From the NCBI RefSeq assembly GCF_014199535.1, contig NZ_JACHNV010000005.1, positions 124,001 to 188,000 on the forward strand: a stretch of 64,000 bases of DNA, given 5' to 3'. Source of the DNA: Hymenobacter latericoloratus (GTDB lineage Bacteria; Bacteroidota; Bacteroidia; Cytophagales; Hymenobacteraceae). Positions within the stretch are counted from its first letter, which is position 1. Each line of letters opens with the position of its first letter. A model generated the notes under the pieces. That model saw only the letters and a list, made by a program, of their open reading frames with translations, did not search any database and was not told the origin of the DNA. Positions 8,239-17,399 of this stretch are shown here, piece by piece. The position numbers were made by a program, and so were the translations under genes.

Positions 8239-9732
8239 CTAGTTCTGTAACTTTTTGAGGTAGGCAGCGGCAGCGGTGTTTTTGGGATTGAGGGCCAGGG
8301 CACGCTTATAGTTTTTGGCGGCGAGGTCCTGGTTGCCCAGGTCGGCGTAGGTTTCGGCGAGGCTGTCGTAGGTGTTGGCGCTCTGGGGGTAAAGGCTGAC
8401 GTTGAGCTTGAACACCTCCAGGGCTTCCTGGGCCATGTTCTGGCGGAGCAGCATATAGCCCCAGGTATTTACTTCATCTTCGGGCAGCTGGTAGGCGGCG
8501 TTTTTCTTTTTCTCCTGCTTTACCAGCGCCGAGGCCTGCGCGAAGCCGCGCTTGCGCAGCTCGGTATGCAGGGCCCGGATGGTGGGCGGCAGGCCGAACC
8601 CAGCTACGGCGCGCATATCGGGGAGGTAGTGGCCGGCTATTTCATCCATAAATACATCGGGGTTGGCCCCAATGAGGTTGGTCAGGACTACAATGGCCAG
8701 GTCGTCGTCGGGGTAGATGAATAGGGCGGAGCGGCCCCCTCCTACTGGCGCCACCGCGCGGTGCTCGGGGCGCGCTACGGTGGGCCAGCCCAGAGCATAG
8801 CCATTTAGCATGCGGCTGAAGCCGCGCTGGGTGCCATTGTTGAGGTTGCCGGGCGTCCAGAGGGTAGGGAGGCTGGCGAGTTTCAGGAGCTGCCCCTGCT
8901 GCAGGGCGATAATCCAGCGGGCAACCTCCTCGGCCGTGGAGCTCATGCCGGCCGCCGTGCGCAGCATGGGCGGAAACGTCTCGAAGGTGTTGCGGAGCTG
9001 GTTGCCCCGGCGCATCTGCCCGTTGCTGTTGTGGTAGTAGGTGTAGCCCCGGGCCCCGTGGGGCAGCACGTCGTGGGCGTCGCCGAAGGTGGTGCGCGGC
9101 ATCCCGACTACGTTCAGCTGGCGCTCCTGAATAAACTGGATAAACGGCTGCCCACTGAGCTTATCAATGATTTTGCCCAGCAGCAGATAGTTGGTCTGGT
9201 TGTAGGCAAACTTCTCGCCGGGCGCGAAGTCCATGGGCTGGGTTTGCACCTTGGCCCAGGCGGCGCTTTCGGTTGACTCGGTCACCATCTCGTCGTCGGG
9301 CATAATGTCGGGTAGGCCGGAGGTGTGGGTGAGCATCTGCCGGACCGTAACGGGCTGCCAGGCCGCGGGCAGGCCCTCGAGGTAGCGCGAGGCGGGCGCC
9401 GCGAGGTCGAGCTTGCCGGCTTCCACCAGCTGCATCACGGCTACCCCTACAAAGGCCTTGGTGATGGAGTTAATGGTAAACCGCGTCTGGCCGGTTACCG
9501 GCACCGAGTCCTGCACGTTAGCCAGCCCGTACTGCCCCGTCCGGATGATTTTGCCGTGCCGGATAACGGCCAGCTGCAGCCCCGGAATGCGGAGTTGGCG
9601 CATTTTGGCTTGCAGAAACAGGTCGAGGCTGTCGGGAGGGGTAGCGGCTTGCGCCTGAGAAGCAGTGCCAAGGCTCAGGAACAGGACCAGCCAGACCAGG
9701 GGGGCCCAGGCAGATGTACGGGGCGTTTTCAT
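8239..9732 (-). CDS. serine hydrolase of the class C beta-lactamase/esterase family with C-terminal TPR
   Basis: A 497-residue exported protein with a signal peptide ending near residue 29 (TASQAQA). The nucleophile motif SxxK is S89-I-T-K92. The second motif region reads FAYNQTNYLLLG (residues 175-186): the tyrosine is present, but the usual Asn of Y-x-N is Gln179. A late GGG (APVGGGRSALF) may stand for the third motif. Residues about 430-497 contain one or two TPR units (YDSLAETYADLGNQDLAAKNY). Such proteins are usually peptidases or esterases rather than antibiotic-resistance enzymes. Confidence 0.88.
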   Translation of the reverse strand: MKTPRTSAWAPLVWLVLFLSLGTASQAQAATPPDSLDLFLQAKMRQLRIPGLQLAVIRHGKIIRTGQYGLANVQDSVPVTGQTRFTINSITKAFVGVAVMQLVEAGKLDLAAPASRYLEGLPAAWQPVTVRQMLTHTSGLPDIMPDDEMVTESTESAAWAKVQTQPMDFAPGEKFAYNQTNYLLLGKIIDKLSGQPFIQFIQERQLNVVGMPRTTFGDAHDVLPHGARGYTYYHNSNGQMRRGNQLRNTFETFPPMLRTAAGMSSTAEEVARWIIALQQGQLLKLASLPTLWTPGNLNNGTQRGFSRMLNGYALGWPTVARPEHRAVAPVGGGRSALFIYPDDDLAIVVLTNLIGANPDVFMDEIAGHYLPDMRAVAGFGLPPTIRALHTELRKRGFAQASALVKQEKKKNAAYQLPEDEVNTWGYMLLRQNMAQEALEVFKLNVSLYPQSANTYDSLAETYADLGNQDLAAKNYKRALALNPKNTAAAAYLKKLQN

Positions 9733-9987
9733 GGGAGAGCAATTAAGGGAAAGAGACAGTAGCGGTGCGCGCGGCCGGGTTACGCAGGGACAGATGTAGC
9801 GCCGTAATATAGGGTTGCCTCTATCTTAAATATTTCCCGTAAGGCTGATAATCCAAACCCGTCAACTGACAAGACAAACCAGTGCCGCTCAATAGGCGCT
9901 TAGAGTAGGTCGCCAACCTTTCGCCCAGAACCGGAGGGTAGGCCGGCGCGGCTGGCGTACCTTGCGGCTTCATTTAGTTGCTGCCGT

Positions 9988-10287
9988 ATGCTTTCTTCTT
10001 TGTTGCGCACTTCGTTGGGCCGCCTGCGGGTGGTGGGGTTTCTGGAAGGCATTTCCTTCCTGGTACTGTTGGGCATTGCCATGCCGCTGAAATACCTGCT
10101 GGGGCAGCCCGAGGCCGTGCGCATGGTGGGCATGGCCCACGGCCTTCTGTTTGTGGCCTACGTGCTGCTGGTGCTGCAAGTGAGCCTGGAGCGCAGCTGG
10201 TCGTGGCGGAAGGCCCTGCTGGCGCTGGCTGCGTCGTTGGTTCCGCTGGGCACCTTCTGGGCCGATAAGAAGCTGTTTCGGGAGTAG
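9988..10287 (+). CDS. DUF3817 family small membrane protein
   Basis: A 99-residue protein with three predicted membrane helices. The motifs LEGISFLVLLGIAMPLKYL and VGMAHGLLFVAYVLLVLQV are typical of DUF3817, a family of unknown function. The ending GTFWADKKLFRE also fits. The start ATG at 9988 begins directly with the short basic N-terminus usual for the family. Nothing nearby forms an operon with it. Confidence 0.9.
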   Translation: MLSSLLRTSLGRLRVVGFLEGISFLVLLGIAMPLKYLLGQPEAVRMVGMAHGLLFVAYVLLVLQVSLERSWSWRKALLALAASLVPLGTFWADKKLFRE

Positions 10288-10325
10288 GGCTGGCTGGTTG
10301 CGCCTGGAGCACATCCGGCGCCCCC

Positions 10326-10396
10326 GCGGCCCGGGAATAACCAGCCACAAGCCGCCAGCGGAAGCGGCGGCTTGTGGCTGGTTATTCCCGGGCCGC
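10326..10396. terminator. very long perfect hairpin (30-31 bp stem)
   Basis: Arms 10326-10356 and 10366-10396 pair perfectly around a 9-base loop and include a ccagccacaagccgcc core. It is followed by tttataa. It lies 38 bases after DUF3817 and may serve as its terminator, although the stem is far longer than needed. Confidence 0.7.
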
Positions 10397-10517
10397 TTTA
10401 TAAGCTGGGCACCACAACTTTTGGGGGTCAGCTAACTATCTCATCTTTATCCGCGTACATGCTGTACTCCTGCGCCACCGGCCCGGAAGCAGTCCTTTCC
10501 ACCTGATTCATTCGTCT

Positions 10518-10853
10518 ATGAAAACTTCCCTCCTCCTGACCGCCCTGCTGGCTACTGGCCTGGCTACGGCGGCCCAAGCACAAACCGGCACTACTTCCGG
10601 TTCCCAGGTACAAACCACCACCACTCCGGCCACTACCACCACCGCGCCCAGAGCCGTGGGGCAGGGTGCCACCATTGAAACCCAGATTGGTACCGGCAAC
10701 ACCAGCCTGGCCGAGCCGAATCGGGTTTCTTCCACGGTTCAGTCGCCGCAGGAGCGCAATATTCTGAACGGAGCTGCCCCTGCTACCCAGACCAATACCT
10801 CGAAAGGCACCAAAATGAAATCCAGCTCCGGCAAAGCCAAGCGCAAGCCCTAA
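10518..10853 (+). CDS. secreted Thr/Ser-rich small hypothetical protein
   Basis: A 111-residue protein with a signal peptide (MKTSLLLTALLATGLATAAQA-Q). The mature part is low complexity: Thr-rich at first (TTTTPATTTTAPRAVG), then a neutral stretch, ending in a Lys/Ser tail (KSSSGKAKRKP). No domain is recognised. It resembles many short exported orphans of Hymenobacter-type genomes. A perfect terminator follows. Confidence 0.7.
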   Translation: MKTSLLLTALLATGLATAAQAQTGTTSGSQVQTTTTPATTTTAPRAVGQGATIETQIGTGNTSLAEPNRVSSTVQSPQERNILNGAAPATQTNTSKGTKMKSSSGKAKRKP

Positions 10854-10869
10854 GGTTGCTTACACTGCC

Positions 10870-10913
10870 AACAGCAACGGCCTCCCAACACGCGTTGGGA
10901 GGCCGTTGCTGTT
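10870..10913. terminator. bidirectional terminator, 19-bp perfect stem
   Basis: Arms 10870-10888 (aacagcaacggcctcccaa) and 10895-10913 pair exactly around a 6-base loop, flanked by short A and T runs. It sits between two converging genes. Confidence 0.85.
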
Positions 10914-10929
10914 TAAGCGGCTCTGGTAT

Positions 10930-11793
10930 TTAGGTATTCAGCACCTCACCGCCGTTGGGGTGAATGGCCTGGCCCGTGATGTACGAGGCGTCTTCGGAAG
11001 CCAGAAACACGTAGGCCGGCGCTACCTCCGAGGGTTGACCGGGGCGCTTCATGGTGGTATCCTTGCCGAAGGCGGCCACCTTATCGGGGGGGAAAGTAGC
11101 CGGAATCAGGGGCGTCCAGATGGGGCCGGGGGCCACGGAGTTCACCCGGATTTTCTTTTCGGCCAGCTGCTGGGCAATGGAGCGGGTGTAGGCCGTAATG
11201 GCTCCCTTCGTGGAGGTATAATCCACGAGCTGCTGGTTGCCGCGGTAGGCGTTGATGGAGGACGTGTTGATGATGGAGTCGCCTTCCTGGAGGTGAGCCA
11301 GGGCCGCCCGCGTCACGCGCACGAAGGAGAAGAAATTGACCTGGAAGGTATCCAGCCACTGCTCATCCGCAATATCGGCTACGTTCTGGTTCACGAACTG
11401 CTCGGCGGCATTGTTCACCAGGATGTTCAGCTGGCCTAGCTCCTGCACCGTTTGGTCCACGATGGACTGGCAGAACTGCGGGTCGCGCAGGTCGCCGGAC
11501 AATGTGAGGCAGCGGCGGCCTTCGGCTTCCACCAGCTGGCGGGTAGCGTAGGCGTCCTGCTCTTCCTCGGGCAGATACGTAAAGGCCACATCGGCCCCTT
11601 CGCGGGCAAAGTGCACGGCCACGGCCCGCCCGATGCCGGAGTCGCCGCCGGTAATGAGGGCCACTTTGCCCTGCAGCTTTTCGCTGCCCTTATAGCCGGG
11701 CCGGATGTACTCCGGCTGGGGCGTCATTTCCTGCTCGATGCCCGGTTGCTGATCCTGGGCTTGCGGGGGCAGGGTGGTTGGTTTGTTTTCCAT
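10930..11793 (-). CDS. short-chain dehydrogenase/reductase (YghA-like)
   Basis: A 287-residue classical-extended SDR. The start at 11793 (MENKPTTLPPQ) is preferred over the upstream ATG of the same frame because the ~40-residue N-terminal extension typical of the YghA/glucose-dehydrogenase-like group begins here. The cofactor motif is TGGDSGIG, followed by the NNAAEQ motif, the catalytic serine region (INTSSINAYRG) and the Y-x3-K pair in DYTSTKGAI. The C-terminus has SYITGQAIHPNGG. It is an NAD(P)-dependent oxidoreductase of unknown substrate, often linked to stress or osmotic response. Confidence 0.9.
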   Translation of the reverse strand: MENKPTTLPPQAQDQQPGIEQEMTPQPEYIRPGYKGSEKLQGKVALITGGDSGIGRAVAVHFAREGADVAFTYLPEEEQDAYATRQLVEAEGRRCLTLSGDLRDPQFCQSIVDQTVQELGQLNILVNNAAEQFVNQNVADIADEQWLDTFQVNFFSFVRVTRAALAHLQEGDSIINTSSINAYRGNQQLVDYTSTKGAITAYTRSIAQQLAEKKIRVNSVAPGPIWTPLIPATFPPDKVAAFGKDTTMKRPGQPSEVAPAYVFLASEDASYITGQAIHPNGGEVLNT

Positions 11794-11924
11794 AGCGTTG
11801 GTGAAGGTTAGAGCCTTTACCAACGGGCTACGGCTTTATGGGTTACTGTGGAGCCCCGTTTTGCTGGCTTACTTTATCTTACGTTCTACCTCGGATGCCA
11901 ACCGAAAAGCCACCACTCCGTCAG

Positions 11925-12455
11925 CTACTGCCGGCCGGCCCGCGCTATCCGGGCCGTCACCAGCAGCTGGCCTACGTGGCGGGTGGTGTGCTCCGTGGCG
12001 TGTACCAGCAGGCCCATCACGGTGCTGGGCAGCCCGGCCCGCCCCACCGGCCGAAACTCGGGCAGCGTGGCTTCGGGGGTGGTGCGCAGGGTTGTCAGCA
12101 TAGTCTCTACCTGCGCGGAAAACTGCTGAAGCAGGTTGGCGACGGTATCGGGGGTAGCAGGTCCCTCTTTTTCCAGGGCCAGAAACTGAAATTGCGCTTC
12201 ACTGAGGGCTTCCTGACGGGCGTAGCTCTGCATCCGGTCGAGGACGCCGGCCAGGTGGCGCAGATGGAACCCTACGGAAGCCACCCCGGCCGGGCGAGCC
12301 GGCAACAGCTCCTCGGGGAAATCGTGGAGGGCCGCCTGCAGCTCCTCGCGAGCCTGGAGCAGGGCCATGGCCAGAGGCTGCAGCAGGGGCGAGAATCCGG
12401 AGAGAGGGCCGCGCAGCCACACTTCGGGCAGAGAAGAAGCGGGAGAGGTTGTCAT
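11925..12455 (-). CDS. DinB superfamily protein
   Basis: A 176-residue protein with the four-helix DinB fold. Putative metal ligands are HLRHLAG near residue 67 and HATEHTTRHVGQL near residue 155. In DinB-like proteins three histidines bind a divalent metal; some members are thiol-dependent transferases, others have no known role. It is transcribed toward the SDR gene and separated from it by 130 bases, so the two could share a transcript. Confidence 0.85.
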   Translation of the reverse strand: MTTSPASSLPEVWLRGPLSGFSPLLQPLAMALLQAREELQAALHDFPEELLPARPAGVASVGFHLRHLAGVLDRMQSYARQEALSEAQFQFLALEKEGPATPDTVANLLQQFSAQVETMLTTLRTTPEATLPEFRPVGRAGLPSTVMGLLVHATEHTTRHVGQLLVTARIARAGRQ

Positions 12456-12630
12456 GGGAGCATAACCGGGGGCGGGCAGCGGGGGTTTGCGGCCGGCCGC
12501 GGGGTAGGCTCGTTTTCTGATTTGATTAGCTGGGCAATGCAGGCTTCCTACCCTCTATCGGGCCATCAACCCCGCGAATACTTTGCCTGAAAAACGCCTG
12601 ATTCTGCCCGTTCGGCCTATCTTTAAGCCC

Positions 12631-13827
12631 ATGCTCCAGATTTCGCAGCGTGGCCTGGCCCTGCCACCCTCCCCTTACCGCCGCTTAACGCCTTACGCCG
12701 AAGCCGCCCGCCAGCGCGGGCTAACGGTTCACCCGCTCAATATTGGTCAGCCCGATATTGAAACGCCGCCCTCCATGCTGGCGGCGGTGCAGCAGGCCGA
12801 CATCCGGGTGCTGGAATACGGCCCCACGGCAGGCTACCCCAGCTACCGCCAGAAACTGGCCGAGTACTACCAGCGCCTGGGCCTGCCCGTAGCCGCCGAC
12901 GACATTCTGGTGACAACGGGGGGTAGCGAGTCGATTTCGTTTGCCCTGCTGGCCTGCCTGAACCCCGGCGACGAGTTCATCGTGCCCGAGCCCTTTTACG
13001 GGCCCTACAACGCCTTTGCCATTGCTACCGGCACGCACGTAGTGGCCGTAGCCTCTCACCTGGAAAATGACTTTGCGCTGCCGCCCATTGCGGAGTTTGA
13101 GCGCCGCATCACGCCGCGCACCAAGGCCATCCTCATCTGCAGCCCTAATAATCCCACCGGCTACGTGTACAGCCGCCAGGAGCTGGAGCAGCTGAAAGAG
13201 CTGTGCCTGCGCCACAACCTGTACCTGCTCTCGGACGAGGCCTACCGGGAGTTCTGCTACGATGACGCCTTCACCAGCGCCCTGAGTCTGGCAGGAGCCG
13301 ATGAGCACGTGGTACTGCTCGATACCATCTCGAAGCGCTATAGTGCCTGCGGGGCTCGTATCGGGGCCTTGGTAACCAAGAACAAGGCCCTGCGCGACGT
13401 TATCTTCAAGCTGGCTCAGCTGCGGGTGTGCCCGCCCGGCCTGGGGCAGCTGCTGGCCGAAGCCGCCGCCGATTTGCCCGAGAACTATTTCGACCACACC
13501 AAAGCTGAGTACCAGGCCCGCCGCGACCTGATGGTTAGCCGCCTTCGGGCCATGCCCGGCGTGCGCTGCCCCCTACCCCGCGGCGCGTTCTATGTGCTTT
13601 GTCATCTGCCCGTAGATGATGCCGAGCGATTTGCACGGTGGCTGCTGGAAGACTTTAGCTACCAGGGCCAGACCCTGATGGTGTCGCCGGCGGCGGGCTT
13701 CTACGCCACGGCCAGCCTGGGCCGCCAGCAGATGCGCCTGGCCTATGTGGTAAACCAGGACGTCATCAACCAGGCCATGGATTGCCTGGCAGTAGCCCTG
13801 CAGCAGTACCCCGGCCGCCAGGGCTAA
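12631..13827 (+). CDS. pyridoxal-phosphate aminotransferase, class I/II (aspartate aminotransferase-like)
   Basis: A 398-residue fold-type I aminotransferase. The start ATG at 12631 gives the usual N-terminus (MLQISQRGLALPPSPYRRL); the frame is open further up from a TTG at 12583. PLP-binding motifs: GGSESISFALLACL, SPNNPTGYVYS, SDEAYREF, and the Schiff-base lysine in DTISKRYSACGARIG. A conserved arginine lies near the C-terminus in QQMRLAYV. Its substrate, probably aspartate or another amino acid with 2-oxoglutarate, cannot be settled from sequence alone. Confidence 0.92.
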   Translation: MLQISQRGLALPPSPYRRLTPYAEAARQRGLTVHPLNIGQPDIETPPSMLAAVQQADIRVLEYGPTAGYPSYRQKLAEYYQRLGLPVAADDILVTTGGSESISFALLACLNPGDEFIVPEPFYGPYNAFAIATGTHVVAVASHLENDFALPPIAEFERRITPRTKAILICSPNNPTGYVYSRQELEQLKELCLRHNLYLLSDEAYREFCYDDAFTSALSLAGADEHVVLLDTISKRYSACGARIGALVTKNKALRDVIFKLAQLRVCPPGLGQLLAEAAADLPENYFDHTKAEYQARRDLMVSRLRAMPGVRCPLPRGAFYVLCHLPVDDAERFARWLLEDFSYQGQTLMVSPAAGFYATASLGRQQMRLAYVVNQDVINQAMDCLAVALQQYPGRQG

Positions 13828-13867
13828 ACAAGCGACCTTACGTTCCGGCGCCCGAGCAAACCGGCTG

Positions 13868-13953
13868 TTGTCATTCCAACGCAAAAGGAATCTGGATTAA
13901 TTAGTCAAACAGCTTGACCCAGATTCCTTCTGCCTTGGAACAGCAACGAGTTT
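13868..13953. repeat. imperfect inverted repeat
   Basis: gttgtcattccaa...ggaatctgg and ccagattcc...ttggaacagcaac form nested, imperfect arms around an AT-rich centre. It lies between the aminotransferase and the next gene and resembles the other intergenic palindromes. Confidence 0.5.
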
Positions 13954-14020
13954 GCTGGTAGCACAACCGTACAAAGGATTTCAGTATCTTCTGGGCTGAT
14001 TATTGCCTTTCCCCGCCCCG

Positions 14021-14512
14021 ATGAAACGCTTTCTGCCTCTGCTGCTCCTGCCGCTGCTGGGTTCCGCGCCCAAAGCCCTACCCCCTGTTCTGCCCGACTC
14101 TGCCCGCCTGCTTACCTTGCGCATCAACGGGCAGCCGGTGGAGGCCGACACCATTAGCTCCCGCTTTTTCCTGGGCACCGACCGTGCCCTGCGCCTCAAC
14201 ATCGTGCGGGCCGATGACCCCGACGGCGAAGGCCTGACCATCATCATCGACCGGTTCCCGATTCAGGCCGGCACCTACACGTTTCAGGAAATTCTGAGCG
14301 GCCGCAACCGCGACGCTTCCTACCGCTACGGCAGCACGGCGGCCTACTCCAAATCCTGCCCCGATAACCCCGGCTCCGTGACCATTACCGGCATAAATGC
14401 CGCCCGGCACTGGCTGGCCGGTTCCTACCGCTGCCAGGTCTGCGAGTCGGGCCGGGGCGGCAAGCGCCTCACACTGGAAGGCACCTTCCGCTACCCGGTG
14501 GAGAAGGAGTAA
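14021..14512 (+). CDS. exported hypothetical protein
   Basis: A 163-residue protein. The start ATG at 14021 gives a hydrophobic signal sequence (MKRFLPLLLLPLLGSAPKA). The mature part begins with LLTLRINGQPVEAD and is rich in beta-strand patterns, including a strand ending in GTYTFQEIL and two late cysteines in YRCQVCESG, plus one earlier in KSCPDN. This resembles the N-terminal 'xNGkpw.a' pattern of small Bacteroidota exported proteins such as DUF6252, but I do not assign the family. The last segment, LTLEGTFRYPV, looks like a closing strand. Confidence 0.65.
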   Translation: MKRFLPLLLLPLLGSAPKALPPVLPDSARLLTLRINGQPVEADTISSRFFLGTDRALRLNIVRADDPDGEGLTIIIDRFPIQAGTYTFQEILSGRNRDASYRYGSTAAYSKSCPDNPGSVTITGINAARHWLAGSYRCQVCESGRGGKRLTLEGTFRYPVEKE

Positions 14513-14565
14513 GTTTTTCGGCATAGTTGGTGCAACCATTTAACAATCAGTTGACTCCTGCCTCT

Positions 14566-15093
14566 ATGCCATCACTCCGTGTTTACTCCCGTACGTTGCT
14601 CCTGGTTGGGGCAAGCCCGTGGCTGCTGGCCGGCTGCTGCTGGGATGTTTTCTCCGAAAACAGTGCCTTCGTGACGTTTCAGTTCAGTGCCGACACTCTG
14701 GCGGCGGGGCCTGGGTTCCGCAGAGCAGAGCTACGATCGGCCTACCTGGTGCAGTACCTTGATGCCGACCTTACCCTCCCGGCCGATACCTTGTGGCAGC
14801 TAGCACCGGGTACTCCGTCCACGGCAAGTACAGGCTATTTCCAGGTTTCGGCCTTCCCCACGAACAGCTTCGGACTATATTTCCAGAAAAGCGGCTCGGC
14901 TGTGTACCCTGGTAGCTTTCGGGTAGTGGTACCAACCAGCCAGCGCAGCTTCGACATCCGCCAACCCGACCTTGAGCTAGTTGAGCGAGATGACCGATGC
15001 GGCGGCCAGTACGTCAGTCGCGTACGATTCACCCTCAACGGCGAGCTTTTGGACCGGGAACCTACTACTACCCCCATCATCCTCAGCAAATAA
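14566..15093 (+). CDS. hypothetical lipoprotein
   Basis: A 175-residue protein. The ATG at 14566 gives a lipoprotein signal with lipobox LLAGC (MPSLRVYSRTLLLVGASPWLLAGCCWD). The mature part is beta-rich without recognised domain. A pair of cysteines is adjacent at the lipobox (CC) and another lies in DDRCGGQYVSRVRFTLNGE near the C-terminus. It starts 53 bases after the previous exported protein and could be co-transcribed. Confidence 0.7.
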   Translation: MPSLRVYSRTLLLVGASPWLLAGCCWDVFSENSAFVTFQFSADTLAAGPGFRRAELRSAYLVQYLDADLTLPADTLWQLAPGTPSTASTGYFQVSAFPTNSFGLYFQKSGSAVYPGSFRVVVPTSQRSFDIRQPDLELVERDDRCGGQYVSRVRFTLNGELLDREPTTTPIILSK

Positions 15094-15113
15094 GAAAGAG
15101 GCCACCTGCTACG

Positions 15114-15174
15114 CAAAAAAGCCCTGATTAGCCGGCCTCGCCGAAAGCGAGGCTCCAACTTACCAGGGCTTTTG
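15114..15174. terminator. bidirectional terminator with inner hairpin
   Basis: Outer arms aaaaagccctg and cagggcttttg enclose a second hairpin (gcctcgc-cgaaa-gcgaggc). It separates two converging genes. Confidence 0.7.
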
Positions 15175-15231
15175 CCTTCTTGGCTACTTCCTAAAAAGTC
15201 AAGTAGCTAAGAAATCGCGCGGTGTTGCTGC

Positions 15232-16272
15232 TTAAATCGTGGCCAGGTCCAGCACGAAGCGGTATTTCACGTCGGACTTGAGCATGCGCTCATAGGCTTC
15301 GTTGATGTAGTCCATCCGGATGATTTCCACGTCGCTCATCACGTTGTGTTCGGCGCAGAAGTCCAGCATTTCCTGGGTTTCCTGGATGCCGCCAATCAGG
15401 GAGCCGGCAATGCGGCGGCGCTTGGCAATGAGGTTGAAGGCGTGCAGCTGCGGCGCTTCCGGCGGTACACCCAGCAGCACCATGGTGCCATCGAGGCGCA
15501 GGGTGCCGATGTAGGGCGTCAGGTCCATGGTAGCCGATACGGTGTTGATGATCAGGTCGAAGTAGTTCGACACCGACTTCATGGCCTCCCGGTCTTTGCT
15601 GACCACGAACTTATGGGCACCCAGGGCTTTGGCATCGGCTTCCTTGCTAGGCGAGGTGCTGAATACGGTTACCTCGCAGCCCAGAGCAGCGGCAAATTTC
15701 ACGGCCATGTGGCCCAGGCCGCCCAGGCCCATTACGGCCACCCGGTCGCCGGCTTTGGCGTTCCACTGGCGCAGCGGCGACCAGGTAGTGATGCCCGCGC
15801 ACAGCAGCGGGGCCACGCGGGCCAGATCGAGCTTTTCCGATACGTGCAGTACGAATTTCTCGGTTACCACGATGTGGTTGGAGTAGCCGCCGTAGGTCAC
15901 GGTGCCGTCGCGGTCGGTGGCGCCATAGGTACCCACGAACCCTTCGTCGCAGTACTGCTCCAGGCCCTCGTTGCACTCAGGGCAGTGCTGGCAGGAGTTC
16001 ACCATGCAGCCGACGCCGGCCAGGTCGCCTACTTTAAAGCCTTTTACGTGGGCACCTACTTCGGTCACGCGGCCCACAATTTCGTGGCCGGGCACCATCG
16101 GGAACACGGAGCCGCCCCACTCGTCGCGCACCTGGTGCAGATCGGAGTGGCAGACGCCGCAGAACAGAATTTCGATGCGAACATCGTGGGCACCTACCTC
16201 GCGGCGCTGGAAATCGAAGGGCACGAGGGGCGCGTTTACCGCCGGAGCGGCATAGCCTTTTGCTTCTGACAT
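15232..16272 (-). CDS. zinc-dependent alcohol dehydrogenase (YahK/cinnamyl-alcohol dehydrogenase type)
   Basis: A 346-residue medium-chain dehydrogenase. Catalytic zinc ligands are in GVCHSDLHQVRDEWG and GHEIVGRV. The structural zinc is bound by the four cysteines of CMVNSCQHCPECNEGLEQYC (all but the first). The Rossmann motif is GLGGLGHMAVKFA. These features match the NADP-preferring CAD/YahK group that reduces aldehydes to alcohols. It stands alone and is divergent from the transporter gene at 16444. Confidence 0.93.
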   Translation of the reverse strand: MSEAKGYAAPAVNAPLVPFDFQRREVGAHDVRIEILFCGVCHSDLHQVRDEWGGSVFPMVPGHEIVGRVTEVGAHVKGFKVGDLAGVGCMVNSCQHCPECNEGLEQYCDEGFVGTYGATDRDGTVTYGGYSNHIVVTEKFVLHVSEKLDLARVAPLLCAGITTWSPLRQWNAKAGDRVAVMGLGGLGHMAVKFAAALGCEVTVFSTSPSKEADAKALGAHKFVVSKDREAMKSVSNYFDLIINTVSATMDLTPYIGTLRLDGTMVLLGVPPEAPQLHAFNLIAKRRRIAGSLIGGIQETQEMLDFCAEHNVMSDVEIIRMDYINEAYERMLKSDVKYRFVLDLATI

Positions 16273-16443
16273 GAAAAGGGTTGGTTGTAGAGAAACGGTT
16301 CAGAACAGAACCGCAACAACGGCCTCAGGGGCTAATTGTTTAGGAAGCTCCAAGACAAGCGGTACTTTGCTGGCTACACTGCTTGCTTCGTTTCTGCATT
16401 CTGGCCCTGCGCCTTGCGGCAGCGGAAGCCTCCACTACCCCTC

Positions 16444-17382
16444 ATGCCTACCCCCTCACCTGCCCCCAACCCGCTGCGCCCCATTCTGCTGGCTACGCTG
16501 GGAGCCATGCTGTTTTCCTCTACCTTTCTGCTCAACCGCCTGATGGCTACCACTGGCGGCTCCTGGGTCTGGACGGCCGTACTGCGCTACGCTTACACCG
16601 CCCTGATCCTGACGGGCTGGCTGCTCCTGCGCGGCGAGTGGACGGGGTTCTGGCGGTTTTGGCGCAGCTCCTGGCGGCTATGGGTGCTGTGGGGCAGCGT
16701 GGGTATTGGGGTATTTTACTCCCTAGTAGCCGTAGCGGCCGAGCTCAGCCCGGCCTGGCTGATTGCCGGCTCCTTTCAGCTGGTGCTGCTCTCGGGCCTG
16801 CTGCTTACTCCCTTCATCTACCCCGACCACCGCGCCAAGCTCAACTTTCCGGCCTTGCGCATGGCGGGGGTGGTAGTGGCGGGCGTGCTCCTGATGCAGG
16901 TTGAAAACGTGGCTCAGGGCTTTTCAGCCAAGGCACTGCTGGGCTTCGGCATGATCGTCGTGTCCACTTTTCTCTACCCCCTCGCCAACCGCAAAGTGCT
17001 GGTGTATCTGGAAACGGCTCCGGTGCGGGTTTCGGCGGCTCACATGGTGCTGGGCCTCACCCTGGGCAGCCTGCCGTTCTGGGCCGTGGTTTCGGTGTGG
17101 GGCGGCCTTACGGGGCCAGGGCCTACGCCCCAGCAGTGGGGCTACACCTTTGTGGTGGCGCTGCTGGCCGGCGTGGTAGCAACCGGGCTGTTTTACTACG
17201 CCCTGGCCCTGGCCGGCCCCAATGCTACCCTGCTCGGAGCCGTGGAAGCCACCCAGTCGGTGGAGCTGCTAACTACCGTAGCCATTGAAGTGACGCTGCT
17301 GGGCGCTCCGCTTCCCTCGGCCCTGAGCTGGGCGGGCATGGCCCTGGTGGTGCTGGGCATCGTACTGTATAGTCGGCTGTAG
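16444..17382 (+). CDS. DMT-superfamily multidrug resistance efflux transporter-like protein
   Basis: A 312-residue inner-membrane protein with about ten hydrophobic helices in two EamA-like halves. I start it at ATG 16444 (MPTPSPAPNPLRP), since the first helix (ILLATLGAMLFSSTFLLNRLM) follows directly; the frame is open further up. The pattern SSTFLLNR...WVWTAVLRYAYT matches the multidrug resistance efflux transporter (EmrE-like, PF13536) group better than generic EamA. Substrate unknown. Confidence 0.85.
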   Translation: MPTPSPAPNPLRPILLATLGAMLFSSTFLLNRLMATTGGSWVWTAVLRYAYTALILTGWLLLRGEWTGFWRFWRSSWRLWVLWGSVGIGVFYSLVAVAAELSPAWLIAGSFQLVLLSGLLLTPFIYPDHRAKLNFPALRMAGVVVAGVLLMQVENVAQGFSAKALLGFGMIVVSTFLYPLANRKVLVYLETAPVRVSAAHMVLGLTLGSLPFWAVVSVWGGLTGPGPTPQQWGYTFVVALLAGVVATGLFYYALALAGPNATLLGAVEATQSVELLTTVAIEVTLLGAPLPSALSWAGMALVVLGIVLYSRL

Positions 17383-17399
17383 CAGGATTACGGTTCGCT

